Shown one piece after another: positions 36,138-40,341 of a stretch of DNA of 40,341 bases. Numbering within the stretch: the first letter of the stretch is position 1; the number at the start of each line of letters is the position of its first letter. Origin of the DNA: Pseudomonadota bacterium (GTDB lineage: Bacteria; Pseudomonadota; Gammaproteobacteria; Acidithiobacillales; Acidithiobacillaceae); NCBI GenBank assembly GCA_021821885.1, contig JAKARO010000015.1, forward strand, positions 1 through 40,341, written 5' to 3'. Both the position numbers and the translations under genes were made by a program. The notes below the pieces were generated by a model. That model was not told the origin of the DNA, did not search any database, and saw nothing but the letters and a program-made list of their open reading frames with translations.

Positions 36138-37081
36138 TTATTCCCCTCTACAATGAGGTGGACAATGTGCGTCCCCTGCTGGATGCCCTCCGGGCCGCCC
36201 TCGAAGGGGAGGATGCCGAAGTCCTGATTGTCGATGACGGGAGCCGGGACGGTAGCGCCGCTGCCCTCGACCGGGCGGTAGCCGAATGGCCGGATGTGCT
36301 CCAGGTCCTCCACCTGCAGCGCAATTTCGGCCAGACGGCTGCCATGCAGGCCGGCATTGATGCCGCCAGCGGGGAGGTCATCGTTACCCTGGACGCGGAC
36401 CTGCAGAATGATCCGGCCGACATTCTTCCCCTGGCCCGCTGGCTACTGGCGGAGAATCTCGATGTGGTAGCCGGCTGGCGGCAAAATCGCCGGGATGGCC
36501 TTTTCCTGCGCAAGATTCCCTCGTGGATTGCCAACCGCCTGATCCGGCACCTGACCGGAGTCCGGCTGCACGACTATGGCTGCACCCTGAAGGCCTACCG
36601 TGCCCAGGTCCTGAAAGGTGTGCGTCTCTATGGGGAAATGCACCGTTTTATTCCGGTCTGGCTGTCGACCCTGACCTATACGGACCGCATCGTTGAAATC
36701 CCGGTCCGGCACCATGCCCGGCATGCCGGAAAGAGCAAGTATGGAATTTCGCGCACCTTCCGCGTACTGGTTGACCTGCTTTTCGTAAAGTTTTTCCTCG
36801 GATTCAGCCAGCGGCCGATGCATTTCTTTGGTGTTACTGGCCTGGTTTCCCTGTCGCTCGGGTCGGCCATGCTCATCTATCTGGCCATAGACAAGTTTGT
36901 GAATGGGGTGCCAATTTCGGGACGCCCCATGCTGATTGCCGGTGTGCTGTTTTTTCTGGGGGGGCTGCAGTTCCTCAGCACCGGAATTCTGGGCGAGATG
37001 CTGGCCCGCATCTATTTCGAGGGGCAGGGCAAGACCACCTATGTGATCCGGGACTGGAACCGGGGAGAGCCGCGCGGATGA
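36119..37081 (+). CDS. GT2 undecaprenyl-phosphate glycosyltransferase (ArnC/GtrB/FlmF2-like)
   Basis: Membrane-bound family 2 glycosyltransferase of 320 residues, predicted to transfer a sugar from a nucleotide donor to undecaprenyl phosphate. The GT-A domain has SIVIPLYNEVDNVRPLL at the N-terminus, LIVDDGSRDGS, RNFGQTAAMQAGIDAASG, the metal-binding TLDADLQNDP, and a DYGCTLKAYRA block. Two C-terminal membrane helices (about 235-255 and 268-290) carry the anchor typical of DPM1/ArnC/GtrB enzymes. The ATG lies inside the 3' end of the Nudix-ThiE gene, and the stop overlaps the deacetylase start (ATGA). The sugar cannot be predicted, but pairing with a deacetylase suggests an N-acetyl- or N-formyl-amino sugar. 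Confidence 0.88.
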   Translation: MPQYSIVIPLYNEVDNVRPLLDALRAALEGEDAEVLIVDDGSRDGSAAALDRAVAEWPDVLQVLHLQRNFGQTAAMQAGIDAASGEVIVTLDADLQNDPADILPLARWLLAENLDVVAGWRQNRRDGLFLRKIPSWIANRLIRHLTGVRLHDYGCTLKAYRAQVLKGVRLYGEMHRFIPVWLSTLTYTDRIVEIPVRHHARHAGKSKYGISRTFRVLVDLLFVKFFLGFSQRPMHFFGVTGLVSLSLGSAMLIYLAIDKFVNGVPISGRPMLIAGVLFFLGGLQFLSTGILGEMLARIYFEGQGKTTYVIRDWNRGEPRG

Positions 37082-37797
37082 GCCCCGTGCCGATTCTCAT
37101 GTACCACAATATTGATGCGCCCCCGCGCGGGGTGCGGCTACGGGGGCTGTACGTGAAACCTGGCCGTTTTCTGCACCAGATGCACCTTCTCCGGTGGCTG
37201 GGCTACCAGGGGCTCTCCATGACGGCGGCCCTGCCCTACCTGCGTGGCGAACGTTCTGGACGGGTAGCCGTCATCACCTTTGATGACGGCTACCGGGACA
37301 ATCTGGAAAATGCCCTGCCGGTGCTGGCGGATCTGGGGTTTTCAGCCACCTGTTATGTGGTGGCAGGCGAAATCGGGCACCATAACCACTGGGATGCGGA
37401 GGCTCTGGGGGTACGCAAGCCTCTCATGGATGCCGGTGGCCTGCGTGCCTGGCGCCAGGGCGGGATGGAAATCGGCGCCCATACCCGGAGCCATGCCCGG
37501 CTGACGGAACTGCCGGAGCCGGCCATGCGCGAGGAAATCTCGGCAGGTCGCCAGATGCTGGAAGACCTGCTGGGAGCCGGGGTCCCGCAGTTCTGCTATC
37601 CGTATGGAGCGGCCGGAGAGCGGGAGCGGGATGCCGTGCGCGAAATGGGGTTTGCCTCGGCTGTGACCGTCCACCGCGGGCGCGCCCGGGTGGGAGACGA
37701 TCCCTGGCTTCTTCCACGGGTGGCGATCGGGGGCCACCATGGTCCACACATGTTTCCCCTCCAGATCCTGACGGGCTATGAAGACCGGCGGCACTGA
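37078..37797 (+). CDS. Polysaccharide deacetylase family (CE4/NodB) protein, NaxD/ArnD-like
   Basis: 239-residue carbohydrate esterase 4 protein without a signal peptide. The NodB-type motifs are visible: VPILMYHNID at the N-terminus, motif 1 ITFDDGYRDN carrying the catalytic Asp pair, motif 2 IGAHTRSHARL with two metal-binding His, motif 3 region FCYPYGAAGER and a later LPRVAIGGHHGP. It is likely to remove an N-acyl group from a sugar. The four-base overlap with the upstream GT2 gene suggests that it acts on the undecaprenyl-phosphate sugar made by that enzyme, as NaxD does after FlmF2 in Francisella and ArnD after ArnC. That substrate is inference. It could alternatively act on LPS core sugars. 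Confidence 0.85.
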   Translation: MSPVPILMYHNIDAPPRGVRLRGLYVKPGRFLHQMHLLRWLGYQGLSMTAALPYLRGERSGRVAVITFDDGYRDNLENALPVLADLGFSATCYVVAGEIGHHNHWDAEALGVRKPLMDAGGLRAWRQGGMEIGAHTRSHARLTELPEPAMREEISAGRQMLEDLLGAGVPQFCYPYGAAGERERDAVREMGFASAVTVHRGRARVGDDPWLLPRVAIGGHHGPHMFPLQILTGYEDRRH

Positions 37798-37827
37798 ACA
37801 GGACGCCCCCGTGGAGCGGGCGTTGCC

Positions 37828-38943
37828 ATGGCCGTGAAGCCGCTGTCCGGATCCGGAGCCGGGAAGATACGGCGTATCCTTTGGGTGGGCACCAATCCCG
37901 GTGGTGGAGGGACGGAAACCCATATGGTGACCATGCTCCAGGCGCTGGCATCGGCTGGCGTCGAAACCCATGCCCTGGTCCATCCCGGAGGGCGGATCGC
38001 CGGTGCCCTGTCGGGTACCCCGGTGAAACTGCAGGGTGGGATTTTCCATAACAGTGCCGATCCAGGAGGACTCCGTGCCCTGGACCGTGCGCTGAGGGTG
38101 ACCCGGCCAGATGCTGTTGTCGGAAGTTTCAGCAAGGAGTATTGGCCCCTGGCGCTGCTGGCGCGCCTGCATGGCCATCCTCTGGTCCTGTTCCGGCACA
38201 TGGACCTGCGCCTGCGTCCCGCCACGCGCTGGCTGCTTTCCCGCTGGCCTCTGAGGCTTGTTGCCATATCCCGGTACCTGCAGCGCCGGCTGGTGGAGCA
38301 GGGACTTCCCGCCGGGCGGGTGGAATATCTGCCCAATCCACTGATTTCCGGGAATTTTGTCCGCGATCCCGAGGCCAGAAGGAAACTCCGGAGCCAGCTG
38401 GGCATTCCGGAGGATGCATTCCTGGCCGGATATGTCGGGGCGTGGCACCGCGGGAAGGGAATTTTTGCCCTGGCCGACGCCGTGGATGCGGCACATGCCC
38501 GGGATCCGCGCGTCCATGCCCTCTGGCTGGGGGGTGGTCCCCATGAGGAAACATTCCGCCAGCGTCTCGGGAACCGCGCCTGGCACTGGCTGGCCGGCTG
38601 GCAGGAGGACCCCGCACCCTGGTACAGCGCAATGGATGTGCTGGCGCTTCCCTCCATAGAGCCCGATACGTTCGGGCGGGTCTGCGTGGAGGCCCAGGCC
38701 TGCGGTACACCCGTTCTGGGCTCGGACCTGGGAGGGATCCCTGAAACGTTCGCTCCTGGCCGTTCCGGAATCCTGCTGCCGCCTGGTGATATCCCGGCCT
38801 GGACAGGAGCCCTGCAACATCTGGCGGGTGATGCAGGGCTCCGGCAGGCCCTGGGCTGCACCGGGATTGAGGAAGTCCGCCATTTTGAGGCCCGGCAGGT
38901 GGCCGGCCAGTTTCTGGCAATGCTAAATGATCCTGGCCCATGA
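37828..38943 (+). CDS. Glycosyltransferase family 4 protein (GT-B)
   Basis: 371-residue GT-B transferase. The N-terminal acceptor domain starts ILWVGTNPGGGGTETHMVTM, with the glycine loop usual in this family. The donor domain includes AGYVGAWHRGKGIFALADAV, ALWLGGGPHEE, and the nucleotide-sugar signature PSIEPDTFGRVCVEAQACGTP, with the E-x7-E motif, then GGIPETFAPGRSGILLPPGD. It starts 30 bases after the deacetylase, and the following GT9 gene overlaps its stop by four bases. It probably acts in LPS core or O-antigen assembly at the cytoplasmic face. The specific sugar is unknown. Confidence 0.88.
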   Translation: MAVKPLSGSGAGKIRRILWVGTNPGGGGTETHMVTMLQALASAGVETHALVHPGGRIAGALSGTPVKLQGGIFHNSADPGGLRALDRALRVTRPDAVVGSFSKEYWPLALLARLHGHPLVLFRHMDLRLRPATRWLLSRWPLRLVAISRYLQRRLVEQGLPAGRVEYLPNPLISGNFVRDPEARRKLRSQLGIPEDAFLAGYVGAWHRGKGIFALADAVDAAHARDPRVHALWLGGGPHEETFRQRLGNRAWHWLAGWQEDPAPWYSAMDVLALPSIEPDTFGRVCVEAQACGTPVLGSDLGGIPETFAPGRSGILLPPGDIPAWTGALQHLAGDAGLRQALGCTGIEEVRHFEARQVAGQFLAMLNDPGP

Positions 38944-40034
38944 AACGGTTTGACCCCACACGGGAGAATCCCCGGAATATTCTTCTCGTGAAATCCCACA
39001 GCGCGGGCGTGGGCGACATTCTGCGCAGTTCCGCGGCCTGGGCCGTACTGCACCGGCGCTGGCCGGAAGCCCGGCTGCATCTTCTTTTTCTGACCCGGTG
39101 GCCGGGGTATCCCAGCGAGGAACTGGTCCGGGACCATTTTCTGCTGGAAAGCGCCCATTTTATCCCCCTGCGGGAAGGAAAATTTGCCGGGATGCGCGGG
39201 GTTGGTCCCGGAGAATGGAAAAAAATATTTGCCGCACTTGGAGAAATTGCCGGGCGAATCCGGCCGGAACTCATCATCGACCATGAGCCCCATGGCCTTG
39301 AGAGCACAATCGTCAGCCGCTATCTGCGTTCCCGTAGTTCCGGTTCAGTCACCGTTGGCGTTGCTGAGGTCCCGGGCCGGGGGAAGCTCTATGACTTTGC
39401 GGGTCCCAGCCTCCGGCGCTATGCCAGGGAAAGGTCACTGCCAGAGCCAATGGACTACACCTGCCGGGATTTTGCGGCTCTGGCCGCACTGGGGCTGGAA
39501 CGGAATGGGCAGCCCATCGTTCTGCAGGTGGGCGGGGAAGGGCAGGCCTGGCAGTCGGGTCCGGGGAAGAAAATTTCCGGTAATTTGCGGATTGGGCTGA
39601 ATATCGGATGCGGAACGCCGGATGCCCATGAACGGCGCCCGGACATAAATATGCTCGTGGATGCATTGGGAAAATTTCGGCAGACGCATCCCTTCACCCT
39701 GCTGCTCACTGGGGCTGCCAATGAACAGCAGATAAACAGGGAGTTCATACTGGGAGCTGCCGAGCGGTGGGGGGATGTTTCAGGGATTTTTGATCTTTCC
39801 GGTACGGGCAGTCTCAATACGCTTGCAGGAATCATTTCACACTGCCATCTTTTTATCTCTGGCGATTCCGGTCCTTACCATATGGCCGTTGCACTGGGCA
39901 TCCCCACTCTGGCGATTTTTAACCTGTTTATGCCGGAAGCGTTCCATAAGGTACCCTATGTCCGGATCTGTCTGTCCCCGGATACGGAAACGGTCATGGC
40001 CAAAATTGAGGAGCTTCTGCCCCATGGCCCCTGA
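38940..40034 (+). CDS. Glycosyltransferase family 9 (heptosyltransferase-like) protein
   Basis: 364-residue GT9 protein related to the heptosyltransferases WaaC/WaaF/WaaQ that build the LPS inner core. The N-terminus NILLVKSHSAGVGDILRSSA matches the family pattern IL(I/V)xxxxxGDxxxxxP. The C-terminal domain has GLNIGCGTPDAHERRPDI, LLLTGAANEQQIN, and FISGDSGPYHMAVALGIPTLAIF, where family members read (S/T)xDSGxxHxAxAxGxP. Gly-Cys-Gly stands where relatives usually have a PG-A or G-G-S stretch, so the donor may not be heptose. It overlaps the GT4 stop (ATGA) and precedes an O-antigen-ligase-like gene. Confidence 0.88.
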   Translation: MKRFDPTRENPRNILLVKSHSAGVGDILRSSAAWAVLHRRWPEARLHLLFLTRWPGYPSEELVRDHFLLESAHFIPLREGKFAGMRGVGPGEWKKIFAALGEIAGRIRPELIIDHEPHGLESTIVSRYLRSRSSGSVTVGVAEVPGRGKLYDFAGPSLRRYARERSLPEPMDYTCRDFAALAALGLERNGQPIVLQVGGEGQAWQSGPGKKISGNLRIGLNIGCGTPDAHERRPDINMLVDALGKFRQTHPFTLLLTGAANEQQINREFILGAAERWGDVSGIFDLSGTGSLNTLAGIISHCHLFISGDSGPYHMAVALGIPTLAIFNLFMPEAFHKVPYVRICLSPDTETVMAKIEELLPHGP

Positions 40035-40049
40035 AGGAAATGGTCTCCC

Positions 40050-40341
40050 ATGAAAAACCCCATTCCGGATGGTCTCCTGTTCAGTGCCTATGCCCTGCCC
40101 CTGTTTTTCTTTCCGCTCAGTACAGCCGGATCGGGCATTGCCATGGGGCTGCTGATTCTGCTTTATGCGCTCAGCGGATACTGGAGGAACTGGCGTGCGG
40201 TGAAATCCCGCCTATGGGCACTCCCTTGGGCCCTGCTCGTTTTCTGGACGGTTTTGGGGCTGCTGTGGACTACAGACAGGCATTTTGGACAGAAAGTGAC
40301 CATTGCGACACTGGATGCGGTGTTCGCGTATATGGGGGCCA
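40050..40341 (+). CDS. O-antigen ligase/polymerase-like membrane protein, 3' truncated by window edge
   Basis: The frame opens at ATG 40050, fifteen bases after the GT9 stop, and runs off the window after 97 codons. The visible N-terminus is strongly hydrophobic. Helices cover about residues 8-24 (LLFSAYALPLFFFPLS), 28-43 (SGIAMGLLILLYALSG) and 57-72 (LPWALLVFWTVLGLLW), with short basic loops between (YWRNWRAVKSR). The pattern of paired helices followed by LLWTTDRHFG is typical of WaaL/Wzy-type proteins of the O-antigen ligase family, and the LPS glycosyltransferase context supports it. The diagnostic large periplasmic loop lies outside the window, so ligase versus polymerase cannot be decided. 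Confidence 0.7.
   Translation, partial: MKNPIPDGLLFSAYALPLFFFPLSTAGSGIAMGLLILLYALSGYWRNWRAVKSRLWALPWALLVFWTVLGLLWTTDRHFGQKVTIATLDAVFAYMGA

Overview
The window is GC-rich bacterial chromosome, densely packed, with almost no intergenic DNA inside operons. Gram-negative markers are lpxC, a secA with a C-terminal zinc motif, RNase P RNA of bacterial class A, meso-diaminopimelate-type murE, a Nudix-ThiE fusion and LPS-type glycosyltransferases. Together they point to a gamma/beta-type proteobacterium. A soluble acyl-ACP-desaturase-like diiron protein, a cyclopropane synthase, a FluC fluoride channel and an RND pump suggest an acid- or metal-exposed lifestyle. An Acidithiobacillia-like organism is my best guess, but this is inference from gene content only.

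Layout. 1-2816 (+): 3' part of an RND efflux pump. 3127-5998 (+): a DUF455 ferritin-like protein, tsaD and speE. 6022-10176 (-): cfa, a DUF190 protein, crcB/fluC, an LRV-repeat protein and a desaturase-like diiron protein, which together look like a membrane-lipid and fluoride-stress group. 10177-26165 (-): a complete-looking dcw cluster read as mraZ-rsmH-ftsL-[short ORF]-murE-murF-mraY-murD-ftsW-murG-murC-murB-ddl-ftsQ-ftsA-ftsZ. It has a sigma70 promoter, four MraZ-type boxes at its head and a hairpin-T terminator just after ftsZ. 26403-26745 (-): rnpB. 26836-27102 (+): a small unknown ORF. 27121-29506 (-): sspA and an acyl-CoA synthetase. 29740-30657 (+): lpxC. 30594-31103 (-): dciA, overlapping the lpxC 3' end. 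31154-40341 (+): secA, argJ, Nudix-ThiE, then an envelope-glycan group of GT2, CE4 deacetylase, GT4, GT9 and the start of an O-antigen-ligase-like membrane protein.

How it fits together. The dcw operon makes the peptidoglycan precursor up to lipid II (murE, F, D, C, B, ddl, mraY, murG) and supplies divisome parts (ftsL, W, Q, A, Z). The striking gap is ftsI (PBP3). Only about 240 bp separate ftsL from murE, and they hold a 99-codon ORF that may be a decayed ftsI 5' end. The lpxC-secA-mutT block, which in E. coli follows ftsZ, lies here beyond the opposite (mraZ) end of the cluster, separated from it by rnpB, the small ORF, fadD and sspA. The GT2-CE4 pair resembles systems that build and deacetylate an undecaprenyl-phosphate sugar for LPS modification.

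No CRISPR array, insertion sequence, tRNA or integrase was recognised. Nothing here is a clear-cut new defence or mobile system. The best leads are the missing ftsI, the regulatory palindromes at lpxC, mraZ and the desaturase, the DUF455-tsaD pair and the GT2-CE4 pair.
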